64,000 bases of DNA from Chlorella sorokiniana (GCA_025917655.1 CP084609.1:2356001-2420000), one strand, 5' to 3'; positions 10,501 through 23,446 are shown, counted from the stretch's first letter. Program-made: numbers and translations. The notes: a model not told the origin generated them from the sequence alone.

Positions 10501-13500
10501 GTGCAGCGCGTCCTCAGCAAGCTGCAGCCGCGACTTGGTCTGGTTGGCTACGACCATGATGCTCTCCCGTTTCTTCTCCTCCACGCCGGAGATCTGCAAA
10601 AGCGGGGGGGGGGGGGCGCGGCAACGGTTGGTGTGAAGGTGGACATACAACAAGAGCACTGGCAGGCCGGCATGGAAGATGCTGCAATTCCTACGCCGCT
10701 TTGCAGGCGGCGGCAAAGCCGGTCTGCTTTGGTTGCGACCTGTCGCAGGCCATGCACCCTGTGCGCAGGCTGATGTGCTGAGCCGAGCTGCGTGAGCTTG
10801 CAGCCAAGCGCAGCCTCTGCAGGCGGCCATGCTTCAGGAAACCAGCCCCACACCAACCTTGTCCATCGACTTGGTGAGCTTCTCGGCCTGCTGGCGCACC
10901 GCCTTGAGCTCCCGCTCCAGCCCCGCCTTCTCCAGCTGGAAGGTGTTCTTGTCCTGGATGGCCGCCCGCAGCTTGGCCTCCTGCTCCGTCGCCTTCTGCC
11001 TGCTCAGTGAGGCATCGGGGTGTGGGTGAGTGGGTGGGTGGCGGGTGGGTGGGCAAGTTGGAACAACACTTCCGACCGAGGACCGAGAGGAGCCAGCTTG
11101 AAGCGGCAAGCGAGGTCGACTGGGCTGCTGGAAGGAAAGCACGAACTGAAGAGACAAGAGTGTTGAGGGCGACCCCCTGCGCACACACACAACCACCAAC
11201 CCGCGCTTGCAGCCGCTCCTCCGACACCCACCGCAGCTTATCAATGTCCTTCTGCAGCCGGTCCGCCGCCTTGTCGGTGGCCTTGGAGCCGACGCTGGCG
11301 CTCTTCAGGGCCTGGTTCAGCCGCGACGTCTCCTCCTTGTACTTGCGCCTGCGCCCACACCAACCGCCCACGGTTTCCCACACGCACAACCACCTTGGGC
11401 GACTGATCCATGATCTACAGGTTGCAGCGCCACACCGCCCCACCTGAGCTCTTTCAGCTCGTCCGCAGCGTGCAGCGCCCCCGCCGCCGCCACCATCCGC
11501 AGCTCCAGCTCGCCCTTGGCGGCTTCCAGGCCCCGCTGGGCGGCCAGCAGCGCGTCGCGCTCAGCAGCGGCTGCCTCCTGCGCGGGCAAGCAAGCAAGGA
11601 GGAGGTGGTGCAGCACAAGGGATGCACGGCGGCTGCCAGCTGGCTAGCAGCATTGCCGCCGGTGACTGGCGGGCTGAAGGTGAATGGAAACATTGAAAGG
11701 AGGAGAGCAACAGCAGAGGCACCACGGGCTGCCACCCTTGTTGCAGCTGAAAAGGCCGTCAGCCCTCCCACCTGCACCCGCACAAGCTCCGCCGCCGCCG
11801 CCTCGGCCGCCGCCTCCAGCTCGGCGGCGGCCTGCGCCCGCGCCTCATCCAACGCCTGCCCCGCCGCCGCCGCCTCAGCCTGCGCGCCCTCCAGCGCTGC
11901 CTGCAGCGACGCCGCGGCAGCCTCCGCCTCCGCACGGTCCCCCTCCAGCTTCTCCTCCAGGAATCGAACGTGCTCCGTGGCGGCGTCTGCGCACTGCTGC
12001 GTCTCGTCTGCGAGCGACAGGGCGGGGGAGATGGGGAGGCAAATGCGGGAAAGCTTGGACTCATGCGAGTGCCTGAAAACAGACCATGGCTAACCGCAGC
12101 AGAGGAGGCGGCAGCAGGCCAAGGCATCAGCAGAGGATTTACAAGCAATGGGCACGCCTGCCACGGCGATTGCGGCAGCGCGATCCAAGACATCAGGCAG
12201 GGTGCCTTCAATGACTGGCCCGCGGCCGGCCACCCAGCACTCCTCACCCATCTGCGCCTGCAGCGCCGCCAGCTGCTCCCGCAGCTCCCCAGCCTGCTGC
12301 TCCAGCGCCGCGACGGCCGCCTCCCGCTCTGCCGCTGTGGCCTCGGCGGCAGTCCGGGCATCCTCAACGGCCGCCTTCTCGGCTGCTGCTGCCGCAAGGG
12401 CCTCCTCGTGCTTGGCCTGAAGCAAGCAGGGTGAAGCAGCAATGGAGATTGAAGGCAGCCAAACAGCCTGCCACCAACTCACAGCAGGTGGCAAGGCTGT
12501 GGGCTGGGCAGCAGCAGTGCTGACGCAGGGTGGGCCGAGCTCCAACCCCTCAAAGCATCCGCAACGCTGCCACTTGGTGCCGGCATCCTACCAGCCAGGG
12601 GCCGCCACCCACCTGTGCCTTCTCAGCCTCAGCATGCAGCCTGGCCAGGGCGGCCTCGTGCGCCGCCGCCGCATCGGCCGCAGCCTCCCCCGCCTCACGA
12701 GCCAGCTTGGCACGCTCCTCGCGCGCCTCCTCCGCCTCGCGCTCGGCAGCGGCCTGGGCAGCCTGTAGAGGGAGGGCAGCGGGCACACGAAGGTATGGCA
12801 AGAGAAGCCATCTGTATGGTGAGGCGGCCACGCTGAGGGAGGGCGCTTGGCAGTGCCCACCCCAGCTTCTGCCGCCCCGCTGCGCAGCCTAAACACCGCC
12901 TTTTGAATAGACAACGAAAAGTGCAGGGCCATGCCACGCATCGCGCTGCTGGGAGCCGAGGCATCCCCCACAAGATAGAACACCACCACCAAGACACCAC
13001 CACCCAGCCTCACCCGTGCCTCTTTGCACTTGAGCTCCGCCTCGCCCGCCCGCACCTCGGCCTCGGCCGCCTTGTCCTGCGCCGCCTTCAGCTCCTCCTC
13101 CTGCTTCTTCTGGTACAGGGGGCGCGCTTGCGGGACTCCAGGTCCTGGAGGAAAGCGCGGAACAAGGGCGACAACGGGGAGGAACCCAGTCAGAGACGGA
13201 GGCTGCGATGCGAGGAAGTTCATGTGCAGAGCAGGATGCGAAGGAGGGGGGCTCGTAGCAGACAACGTAGCACCACAATCCAACCAGCCGGCCACAGCAT
13301 GCATGTTACTCCACCCCCGGGTTTCCCCTGGAGCTGCTAGCTGCTCACCGAGATGTGCTCGCTCAGGCGCTTGTTCTCCTCATAAAGGTCCCGCCCCGCG
13401 CCTCCGCCTCAGCAGCACGCTCGGCAGCAGCCTCCGCAGCTGCGCGCGCCGCCTCTGCCTCGGCGCCCGTGCACGCAGCCGCTCCTCCACCTCCTCCATC

Positions 13501-16500
13501 TCCTGCGAAAACGCAACAGGGTGAGCACGGGAGGTTGTTGTGGGGGAATGATGAAAAGGCAAGGGGAGAGGGTTGAACGAAACGGCACCACAGCAGTGTG
13601 CCAGTCGCAGCAGGTGACAGGATGCAGCCTCAATGGGCGGGCATCATCAGAGGAAGACAAACAAGGGCAAGCAAGCATTGAAACGGGCATGCTGCGCTTT
13701 CCTCCAGGGCTCCCTCGCCCTTCCAAGGCCGCCTCCCCAACCACCCACTCGCCTGCTTGTGCTTCTGCACCTTGCCCTCCAGCCGCTGCCGCTCCCCGGC
13801 AGCCTCTCCCAGCTCCTCTTGCAGAGCGTCCTTCTCCTGTACCGCCGCCGCCAGCGCAGCGCGCAGCTCTGATGCCTCTGTGGCAGTGGCAGCCAGCTGC
13901 TGCTGCAGCTGGCTCTTGCAGGCAGCGCCCTGCTCCTGCGCCGCCGCCGCCGCCGCCTCCAGCTCCGCCACCAGCTGATGCAGGCGGCCGCGGTCCTCCT
14001 GTTTTTGTTTGTGAGGGCAACAGGGGGCAGGGGGTTATACCAACTGGCAAGCAGCTTCCAGCACGCAAGAAGGTCAGCCCATTCCAGAGTCTTCAGCGCC
14101 AGCGTGCACCGCCCTTTTGCATCGCTGGAGTCATCACACATCCAGGGAAAAGACCGAGCGTTGCCCCACCTGAGCCTCCCCAAGGTCCTTCTCCAGCTGG
14201 CGGCCGCGCCAGCGCGCCTCCTCCACCGCCGGGCCAGCCGCTCCTTCTCCTCTGCCACTGCCATCAGCTCGTCCTCGGCACCCCTGCGCAGAGGTTGGTC
14301 AGCACACGAGAGACGCGCGTTTCCCGGCCCTTCTGCTTAAGTGAAGGGCTGGTGTGTTGAAGGGAATTTTGCAGGGAAGCGAGGCAAAGGGGCCCCAAAG
14401 CTGCCACTGACAGCCAGCGGCGTGGGCGGCACCCTGTCAGGGCCATCAACGCGTGTGCAGCAGCACAGCCGCCACCCACTTGAGTTGCTGCTCCTGCCGC
14501 GCTGCCAGATCGCTCATGTGGTCCAGCTCCCGCTGCATGAGGTCGTTCTGCGGCGGTGACGGGAAGCAGGCAGTAACGGGAGCTGAGCGGGCACATGGCG
14601 AGCGAGGAAAGGGAGAATAGGAGGCGGGGACAATGTCAAATGGGCCCTTCTGGCAGTGCCTCCACTGCGCAGCCCGGCTGTCAGAGCAAGCCCAGCCCCT
14701 GGGCAAGGGCCTGCCACTGCCGGCCTGCACTGGCAAGCCTCTTCACTTGCACCGCAATCACAAACAGCGTTAGCTGCTGTCGCAAGGTGCGCAGGATGGA
14801 AACGCACCTGTGTCTGCAGCTCCCGCACACGTGCCTGCAGCACCTCCACATCCGTCTCAGCCACGCTGGAGGGGCGCGGCAGCCGCGCCGACGGCGGCGG
14901 CACCTCTTCCTCGTCGTCAGCTGCGGGGGCGACAGCGGACAGCGGTGCAAATCAGCACTAGCACTAACCCTTGTGCTTCAAGGTTGCAGTGCAGCATTAA
15001 CATACAATGGGCGGCGGCTAACGCAAGCCGCAGCACAGGCACGAAGCTCACCGCTGCGAGGGAGCTTGTGCGGCGGCGAGCCCGTGCCGCCGCCCGACAG
15101 CCCGCTCCCCACGCTCTGCCGCTCGCGCAGCAGCGCGGCGCCGTCGCTGCGCCGAGAGGGCGCCTCCAGCGGGGCGCCCCCCCCTCCTCCTCCCCTTCCA
15201 GCAGCTCCGCCAGGTTGGGCACCAGCGGGCGCTTGCGTCCGCCAGCTGCACAGGGAGGGCAAGGCCAGAAAGATGAGCTCGCGTCGACAGGAGGAAGGAA
15301 GAACCACGGGATGGGAAGGGGGCTGATTGATTCTACCACTGGGAAACCTTTGGCAGCCCACACGCTGCCAAACACCTCCACAGAAAGTTCCCGCTGAAAA
15401 CCTTGCCCCTCCCACTACGCGCACGCCCCAGCACTCCAGAAACCGACCTGCGCCGGGGCACCACGTCTCCCGCCGGTTCTCCCGCCGGGGCTTGCCGCCG
15501 CTGCCGGGCGCGCGGCTGCCGTCGCCCAGCATCAGCCGGGTCATGTTGTCCACCTTGCGCTGCACACGGCGCGGCGCAGCGCAGCGCAGCGCGGGTGTTG
15601 CACTGTGGCAGCCCGCGGAGCAAGGCAGAGCGCGAGGGACGCATCTGGGTGCAACGCAACAGGGGCTTAGCCAGCTCTCGCTGTATCACGGGCTTGCGCC
15701 CGGCGTGCGCTCCAAGACCGCCCACACCCACCTGCACCCGCTCCCGCTCCTCCTTCTCCGCCGCCAGCTGCAGCTGCATGCGCCGTTGTCCTGGTCCTTG
15801 CGCAGCAGCTCCGCACGCAGCCGGCAGATCTCCTCCTCGATGTGGGTGTTGCTGCGGGCGGGGAGCGGTGGCACGAGTCGGGCGAGCAGCAGCCAAGAGT
15901 TGGATGCAAGACGAAGCCCAACTGCCCCACATCGACGTTCCAGCGCCACGCACCCCCTTGGTCCATCCCACACCCACCCGGTTCCCTCCAGCATGCGCCG
16001 CAGCTCCTCTATCTCATGAGCCTGGCGCTTGAGCACTGCCGCATCGCTCAGCACCTCGTTCACGGTGGCGTTGTTGACAACGCGCTTGGCACGACACGCA
16101 AAGCGCAGCGTGCTGAAGGCAAGGGAAAGGGCGTTGGGGGAGGGGGGACAAGGAGGTCAATGGATTTGAGAGCAGCAAGGCTTGATGACGAAGCGGCCCT
16201 GGCAACAGGGCGCAGCCCGGCAGTGGCTGCAGCCCTGCCCCACCCAGCCGCTGTTCCAGAAATCAAATGGTGCGTGCCTGTGCGTCTCCTCCACGTGCAC
16301 GACCGCGGGGTGCAGGCGCAGATGATGGCGGTCTTGGCGTTGCCGCCCAGGGAGGGCTGCAGGATGCGGGTGAGCTTGGAGTCGCGGTAGGGGATGTGCC
16401 CGCCTGCGCCAGCCGCAAAGGCAGGTGGGGCATTGAGTCCAGAGTGACGATCGACAATATGACACTAAACAATGAAATGCAATGACGAGCAGCAGCACGT

Positions 16501-18742
16501 GTGGCCAAGGTTAAGAGGGTGGAGAGCAGCTTTGCACGCTTTTGGCATGCAGCTGGGCGGTGGGGAGGAAGCTGGGCAGGCGCTGCATGCCCCTCGCTCA
16601 TTTGCTTCCCGCAAGCCCCCGGGCGGCCAGGAAAGCAGGGACACAGATCGGATTGCTCACCCGCCGCCTGCACGCCCTCGCTCAGCTTGTTGATCACGGT
16701 GCCCAGGCAGAGCAGCGACTTGTTGATGGCGGCGCCCTCCTTCATGCGCTGCCCCTCCGCCCCCGTTTTGGCTATGCGCTCCGACCCCGCCAGGTCCACC
16801 AGCGTGAGAGTGGACACGCGGATGGCGCCAAAGTCCTGGTCAGGGCGGGGAAAGGGGGAAGGGTAATTGGCGGGAAAACGGAATGATGGAGGAGGCCGGC
16901 TGGGCTGCCGGCTGGCATGCCACGAGGTGAGGATCGGCTCTGTGGCAGCAAGAGGACTGCTGGCAATCCAGGGCGCAACAGGTGCCTGGAAAACGCAGCT
17001 TGAACCCTGCTGAAAGGGTTGAAGCAGCTGAAGCGAGAGCGCAGCTGCCAGCCCAGCATCTGCCTGGGGTACACACTGGTGGGCCTCACAACCACACAGC
17101 ACTTCATGCTCTCCTCGCGGCCCCCCTCCCCCTCCCAGCCCACCTGCGCGTCGTCGGGGTTGGCGTCGCGCGAGCGCGACTCCACCACCATGCGGAAGAT
17201 GGTGTGGGAGCGAGAGGAGGCCTTGTTCATGCGCGTCTCGCCAAAGTGGCGGTGCCGCTCGCCGCCCTCCAGCAGCTCCAGCACCTGTCCGGGGGTGAGG
17301 GCAGGGGAGCGGTGATAACGAAACCACAAGCCGAGCTGAGGGGAGAGGGAAGGAAAGCGCTCCTGTTGGGGAAAGGCGGGCGCGTTGAGGCGGCCACATG
17401 CCACTGCAGCCTCGGCCGACGCCCAGCACCCGCCCACACTTCCAGCTCCACAGAGCTTCCTCCCACCTGCTCCGCGCTGGACACAATGTCCTCACGCAGG
17501 CCCGCCACGTACACCCCGGCTTCCTTGGTCTCGTGCACCTGAGCAAAAGGGAGGGGGACGACCGAGTTGGGCACACCAGTGGATGGCTCACAGGGTGCAG
17601 AGGAGCAGCTGGTGCAGGCTGATGCTGCAGGCAGAACAGGCAGCAGGTACATCGGCGGGCGCAGCCAGTATTGAGGGGGCCTGCAGGCGGTACTGATGGC
17701 GCAGCAACGCGTACCGCCAGCTTCTGGTTCTCCGGGGCCAGCAGGTCGTTGATGTCCTCGTTGTAAAGCTGGAGGGGGCAGGGAGCACAGGGGGCGTCGG
17801 CAGAAAGTTTTGCCCGCCCAGCAACTGGTTCCCGACCGCCCATGCGCCCGCCGCTGCCGGCCCCTGCACCGATCCCTGCCTCGCGACCCTCACCCCACCC
17901 CACCTAGTCCTGGGACCCATCTCCCTCACCTCCATGTAGGACACGCGCAGCAGGAACTCCCGGTCCTGGCAGGCGCCGATGAGGGCAAACACCTCGCGCA
18001 CCGCCAGCGGGATGATGCCGGGGTCGCCAGCGGTGCCCTTCATCGTATGCGTCTTGCCGGAACTGGTCTGGCCGTAGGCAAACACGGTGGAGTTGAAGCC
18101 GTTGACCACCTGCGGTAGGGGGCGGGGAGTGGTTGGCTGGGGGCGGGGAAGCAGGCCACAGGGCAGGCAACACAGAAGCAGAGACACACAGCAGCGCACA
18201 GCTACAGCATCAAAGCCATACCTGTCGGATCAGGCCCTGAGTGGTGGCATCATACACCGCCGAGGTGGGCTGGCTGCAGGGTGGCAGGGCCGGCAGGTGC
18301 AGCTCACATCTTCCTCACTAAGAGACGCCGGTGCTGGTGGCGCTTTTTCATCACTCCTTGATACTTTTGCAAAAGAGCAGCCCGTGCTACTACCGCCCCA
18401 CCTGCCGTCGAAGATGGCGTCCAGCTTGTAGGAGTTGTCAGAGAGGCGGCCCTCGCTGGCAGGGTCCACCTGGAACACCGCGTTGCCCTCCACCCGCCAG
18501 GCCGCACCGCCCTTTGCCTCCGCCTCGTTCAGCGGACGCACTCGCACATACACACTGCGGAGGACACCAGATATATACTTGTGCAGTCCACGAATGGCCG
18601 GGCCAGCATGGCAACACAACTCTCCCAGAAAGGTCAGCGGGGCAGCGTCGAGCAGGCGGCGGCAGGCGGCGACAGGTGAGGGGACGTCGTCCGCCCGGTG
18701 ACTGCTGCTTGAGGCGCACCTGATGTTTTCTGTGCTCGCCAT
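4505..18742 (-). CDS. Kinesin-7 (CENP-E/KIN-7-type) motor with long coiled-coil tail
   Basis: Microtubule plus-end motor; KIN-7/CENP-E members act in chromosome congression or cytokinesis. The motor is encoded at 18742-~15990. It starts MASTENI, then VYVRVRPL. The P-loop is GQTSSGKT, switch I is NKASSRSH, and switch II is LVDLAGSER. The segment [21 protein letters not shown] (18.0-17.7 kb) is the CENP-E signature. [19 protein letters not shown] and [12 protein letters not shown] close the motor, and [14 protein letters not shown] follows as neck. From about 15.9 to 4.5 kb come some thirty short exons of Ala/Glu/Leu-rich heptads (for example [18 protein letters not shown]), ending KENAAA. One intron uses a GC donor (16277-16276). 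The frame breaks by one base at GGGG 16307-16310 and in the C8 run at 15177-15184. Individual tail exons are not all resolved. Confidence 0.85.
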
Positions 18743-18969
18743 GGCGCCTGCTGCCTTACGCGCTGGCTGTCGCCTTCCGCAGCCTCAGGCAGCCGCTGCT
18801 GGAGGAAGGGTAACCAGCATTGGCCGGCTCGGCAACTGGCTAAGCTTTTCCCGCAAGCAGCGACTGCCAGCCCAGAAGACTTTTCACACGAAGCTGCAAT
18901 ACAGGTGCATGTACTCCACACCGAATAGTGAGCGTCTGTCCTACTAGTCAAGACCATTGTGCATCCATC
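18743..18969. promoter_or_regulatory. Divergent promoter region KIN-7 / TlyA
   Basis: A 227-bp gap between opposite start codons. It is less GC-rich than the flanking exons; no defined motif was recognised. Confidence 0.35.
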
Positions 18970-20877
18970 ATGTCTGCGATGATCGCTGCTCTGCAATCCT
19001 GGCTTCCAGCAGGCCGGGTGGTCAGCACCATGCTGCGGCTCACGCCCGTGCCTGCTCCCCGCCAGGCCTTTCCTTCTGGAAGAGCCCTGTGGGCGGGCCG
19101 TGTTGCATGCAGTGCGGCAGAACAACCATCCGCTCAGCCGGTGAGATAAACCAGGAGTGGCGCTGCGCACTGGCGGTGGGGAGTGCCGCCAACTCAGCCC
19201 TGCCTTCCGTCCTTGCATGCAGGTCCGGAGGAAGAAGCGGCGGCTGGACGAGGTGTGCCTGGAGCGGCATCCCGAGTACAGCCGCAACGTCATCCAGTCT
19301 TGGATCGCACAGGGTGCGCGACGCCGGAAGCGCCACCCCCGACCTCCTGCACACAAGACGCGCGAGCCCGCCCTGAACCGCCGGGCAGCACATTGCGTCG
19401 CCGTCTGTTCACCCCTGCCCGCCGCCGCTCGCCAGCAGGCAAGGTGCTGGTGAACGACCGCCCCGTGACCAAGGCGGGCACCCAGGTGGCGGACTCCGCC
19501 GCCGTCGTCATCAACGCGGAGCAGCCGCGCTACGTGTGCCGCGCGGGGCTCAAGCTGGAGGCGGCGCTGGCGCACTGGGGCATCCAGGTGGCGGGCAAGA
19601 CGGCCCTGGACTCGGGCCTGTCCACCGGCGGCTTCACCGACTGCCTGCTGCAGCACGGCGCGGCCAGCGTGGTCGGGGTGGACGTCGGCTACGGCCAGGT
19701 GGGTGTGCTGGGTGGGTGGTGCTGGGAGTGTGGGTGGGTGGGTGGGTGTGGGTGTGGGTGTGGGGGTGTGTGTGTGTGTGGGGGTGGGGGGGGGGGGGGG
19801 GGGGGGGGGGCGCGTGTAGTGTTTTACATTTTAACTGTGCTGGTCAGCCACAGCCAGGTGGGAGGGGGCGCTTTTTGTGGATTGCGTCTCTTGCGAGTGC
19901 TTGTGATTGACGGCGCGGCTTTGCGGGGCACAGCAGCACGTGAAAGGGAGGAAGGCAGAGGGCAGCGCCGCGGCAGCACAGCACAGCAGCCTCCCCCTGG
20001 CCCCTGAACCTCCCTTCCTCGCTCTGTGCCTGGTCTCATCTCGGCGCCCAGGTGGCGGAGCGCGTGCGCACCGACCCCGGGTGCGAGTGATGGAGCGCAC
20101 CAACCTGCGCGCGCTGCGCCTGGCCGACATCGGCGGCGCGCCCGTCGACCTCGTCACGCTCGACCTGTCCTTCATATCCCTGCTCAAAGTGGTGGACGCG
20201 GTGCGGAGCGCCGCGCTGTGCTGCGCTGTGCACGCTAACCGATTGCTGCGGCGCCGCGTTGGCCCGGCCAGGCCCCGCTCCGCTGCTTCGCTCGGCACAG
20301 GCGCTTCTCTCCTGCGCACTTGCCCCCACCTTCCTCTCACCCCCCGCCCCTTAAAGCAGGTTTGTGATGTGTTGAAGCCTGATGGCGAGCTGGTGGTGCT
20401 CATCAAGCCGCAGTTCGAGGCGGGCAAGGAGCAGGTGGGGGGGCGGGGCGGGGCCAGCGTGCCCAGCGTGGGCCAGGCGCAGACTGCCAGCTGTCACGCG
20501 CGGGCGGGGCCGTCCCGCTTCTGCATGCATCGCTGGCTCAGGGCAGCTGCTGCTGTTTTGCAGCCGACTCTGCCGATCCTTTTGTCGATATGAGGGCCGC
20601 TTGATCGACGCTTCACGGCATCCCCCTCGCTGTTCGTGCGCAGGTGTCGGCGGGCGGCGTGGTGCGGGACCCAGAGGTGCACCGCCAGGTCATCGCGCGG
20701 GTGGTGGGGGCGCTGGAGGCTGCGGGCTTCGACTGCCAGGGCTGGCGCGAGTCGCCCATCAAGGGCGCCTCCTCGGGCAACACAGAGTTCCTGGCCTACC
20801 TCAGGCGACGGCCGGCGGCAGCAGCGGCTCCGGTGGCAGCGGTGGCAGCGGCGGAGGGCGGCGACCAACCGCTCTGA
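18970..20877 (+). CDS. tlyA: Plastid-type TlyA rRNA 2'-O-methyltransferase (S4 + FtsJ domains)
   Basis: Bacterial TlyA methylates 2'-OH of cytidine in 16S/23S rRNA; the old 'hemolysin A' label is historical. Six exons: 18970-19140, 19223-19313, 19439-19698, 20052-20200, 20360-20433, 20644-20877. Exon 1 looks like an organelle transit peptide (Ala/Arg/Ser-rich, few acids). Exons 2-3 hold the S4 RNA-binding domain (KKRRLDEVCLERHPEYSRN, KVLVNDRPVTKAG). The methylase follows: LDSGLSTGGFTDCLLQ SAM-binding motif I, VDVGYGQ, LDLSFISL, IKPQFEAGKEQ, and GGVVRDPEVH near the end. The frame breaks in exon 4: TDP (20070s) and RVRVMERTN are one base apart, so one C seems missing from CCCC 20075-20078. Intron 3 carries a G25 run. 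Confidence 0.85.
19716..19810 (+). repeat. G/GT-rich intronic tract ending in G25
   Basis: TlyA intron 3 opens with repeated GGGTGGGTG and GTGTGTG, then 25 consecutive G (19786-19810). It could form G-quadruplexes in the transcript, and its length is likely to be poorly determined by sequencing. Confidence 0.8.
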
Positions 20878-21271
20878 CTGCAGCCGCTGGTTCCTGGTTG
20901 AGTCGTGGAAGTTTGCGCTGCTGATCAACATGGTCTCCATTGTTGATGTGACGCGCTCAAAGCTGAAGGGTTCTGCCCATGGAAGCAACTACGGGCAAGG
21001 AGGGAACTCAGTGTTGCGTGCGCGTGGCGCCTGGTCGTCTGCTCCATGTGGCCCAGCAGCTCTCCCTCAAATGGGCGGTGCAAGCAAGCTCGGCTGCAGG
21101 TTGCGCCGCGACGGCGACACCGCTGCCTCCATCCTCTGGCAAGCAGCCTGTGTGCAAGGCTGTCGCCTTTGCCGCCTACTCGCGCCTGCGGCCTCACTGT
21201 ACCGAACCGTGAGTGGGTCAGTTGCTGATTTTCTTGGTTTGCAAGAGTTCACTAGTTGGTTCACTGGGTCG
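20878..21271. other. Convergent 3' region between TlyA and the next gene
   Basis: About 390 bp between two convergent stops. It probably holds the two 3' UTRs. No TGTAA in the TlyA sense and no conserved ORF is seen. Confidence 0.4.
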
Positions 21272-23446
21272 CTAGAGCACAAGTGATGACAGCTGGGGAA
21301 GCAGCTGGGGAAGCATCATCCAACACTGCACATGGTTGTCAGGCCCGACGCCGGGAAGGCGGCGTCGTATGACCCCAAGGCACCCGGCCACCGCCGCATA
21401 GGCTGCCAGATCGGCATCGCCAGCGCCGCCCGGGGTCGCGGGCTTGCCTGGGGTCTTGCAGGGGGTGCTGGTCCATTTGGCCGACGGGGCGGCGGGGCGC
21501 AGCTTATGCAGCAGCCAGGCGGGGAGCCAGGGCGGCAGCTGCTGCGCCCACGCCGGCAGCCGCACCGCCGCCGCCGCTGCCTCAGCCGCCGAGCAGATGC
21601 TGTCGCCCGCCGCATGGCACGAAGCCCGGGTCTGTGCCGCCGCCAGCACCAGAGCCGCGCTCCACACCGCCGCCCGGCCGAGCCGCAGGCCGAGCTGCAG
21701 CGGCGCAGCGGCGCGCGCGCGCGCGCGGCGGCGGGCAGCGGGCGCAGCATGCGGCGCTGCGCCTGCCAGGCCCCCTCCACCGCCGCCACGAAGAGCAGCA
21801 CGCTGAGGGCGCTTCGCAGCGGCCTGCTGGCGCCGCTGGGCTGCGCGGAGGGGCAGCAGAGGATGCACCAGTCAAAGAGGGGGCAGCCGGGCTTGCTGCG
21901 TCGCAGTTTCATGCATTCCAGAGCAGGCCAGCCGCCCAGCGTGCCTGCTCGTCGCCGTCCGGGGCCGCCAGCAGGATCTTGCGGGAAAGCACCAGCGCCG
22001 CCACGTCAGCCTTGGACAGCAAGCTCTGGCCGTAGCCCGCCGCCGCCAGCAGCAGCCAGTGCAGGGCGCCGCCGACGCGGGGCCGGCCCCGGCGGCGCCG
22101 CGGCGGCGGCAGCGGCAGCAGCCTGCTGCTCCGCCAGCATGTGCCGCTGCTGCGTGAGCAGCACCACCACCTGCTGCAGCCCGCCCAGCAGCTCCAGCAG
22201 CTGCTCGGGGGCCTGCAGTTTTGCAAACAAACAGAACAGGCAGAAGCAGGGGGCATCAGCATTGAGAGCTCTCGAGACCAACCGGTGCCGCCATCCTGCA
22301 ACAGTGGTCTCTGCACAGAAGGGCAGCGCGCCGTGCTGCGTGCGGGGCCGCTGCGGGGCCGCCCACCTGGCAGCCGCCTCCTCTGCCCGCTCCTGCACCT
22401 GGGGCAGGCGCATGAACTCCAGGGCGTCCAGCCGCTGCAGCGCGGTCTGCAGCAGGGGGAGCGAGGGGAAGGCGCGCAAGTGAAGGGCATAGGAGTCGGG
22501 TTGCGGGAGGGGAGAGGGGCGAGGCCAAAACCGCACGGCTCAAAGCAGGCTGGGGCCTCCTGGCTGTGTCTGTGCAGCAAGCGCCAATTCACAGGGGCCG
22601 GCGGGGGCGCGGCATGGGTGCATGTGGCTAGGCATCCAACATGCATCCCGGCTATAGAGCGTGCGGCGAAAAACACCACAGGCGCCGCCATCGCCGCACC
22701 TCCACCATCCCCGACGTCTGGGAGGCGCCCAGCTGCAGCTGCCGCCACTGCGCCGCCTCCTCCTCCAGGCGGGAGTGCAGGGCGTCCACGGCTGCGGGAA
22801 GGCAGGCAGGGGAAAAAGGGGGTTGAGAGCAGCTGCACGAGAGGTTGATCACAGGCCGAGCACTTGGGGGAGTGCATACGAACTATCAGGCCGGTCCTGC
22901 CATTTGCCGAGCCCCATCCTGCCGGCTTCCTGTGCTCAACGCCTCACCCGAGAAGAGCTGGCCAAGCGCCTGCTGGCCCGGCAGCGCCTGCTGGAAAGCG
23001 CGCAGCAGGGCGGCGCGCTCCCGCGGCGAACGAGGCGGCGTCCATGCCGGGTGGCGCGGCGGCGGCGCCGTCGGCCGCCCCCGGCTGCACCGTCATGTGG
23101 CCGCCTGGCCGCTTGCTGGGGCTCCACAGCTGCCGGCTGGCGGCGTCTGTTGAGGGCGCAGAGGGGCCGGGTGCGGCACAGCCGACAAGGGAGCCGCCTC
23201 GCCTCCGTCGCTGCAGACTGCCCCTGCCAGGCCCGCACTACCCACACCCGCTGTCACAGATGCCATCAGGCCAGAGTAGGCCCCGCTGTCTGCCGAGTCG
23301 CCCACGGATGCGTAACGCCAGGAGGCTGTGGAGCGCAGGGCGTCGCCGCCGCCAGCAAGGGGCCGGCCGCCGGGTGGCGGCGGTTTGCTGCCGCGGGTGT
23401 CCAGGGGCGGGCTGGTGTCGGACGTAATGCCCGTGCGATCCAGCAT
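21272..23446 (-). CDS. Unrecognised protein with C-terminal hydrophobic region
   Basis: Consistent minus-strand coding pieces: a Ser/Pro/Gly-rich N-terminus from ATG 23446 (MLDRTGITSDTSPPLDT); RERAALLRAFQQALPGQQAL (23.0 kb); VDALHSRLEEEAAQWRQLQL (22.75 kb); LQRLDALEFMRLPQVQERAE (22.4 kb); PEQLLELLGGLQQVVVLLTQ (22.15 kb); and a C-terminal part with LRSALSVLLFVAAVEGAWQA. It is helical throughout, with one or two possible membrane helices late. Two frame conflicts occur: TGA at 21909-21911 in the frame of KADVAALVLSRKILLAA, and an alternating (GC)n run near 21710-21730 where the best frame changes. Both would be explained by indel errors. I do not recognise the family; the 3' end is uncertain (stop at 21272 or 21316). 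Confidence 0.45.

Noticed and set aside
20070-20090. Programmed ribosomal frameshift in TlyA
   Set aside because: The same one-base loss recurs in unrelated genes at C/G runs, so sequence error is the simpler explanation.
18970-20877. Hemolysin/toxin interpretation of the TlyA homologue
   Set aside because: S4 plus FtsJ domains and SAM motif identify an rRNA methyltransferase; the hemolysin name is historical.
21332-22483. Long plus-strand open frame (383 codons)
   Set aside because: Arg/Pro/Ala-rich shadow opposite minus-strand exons; no motif and no splice logic.
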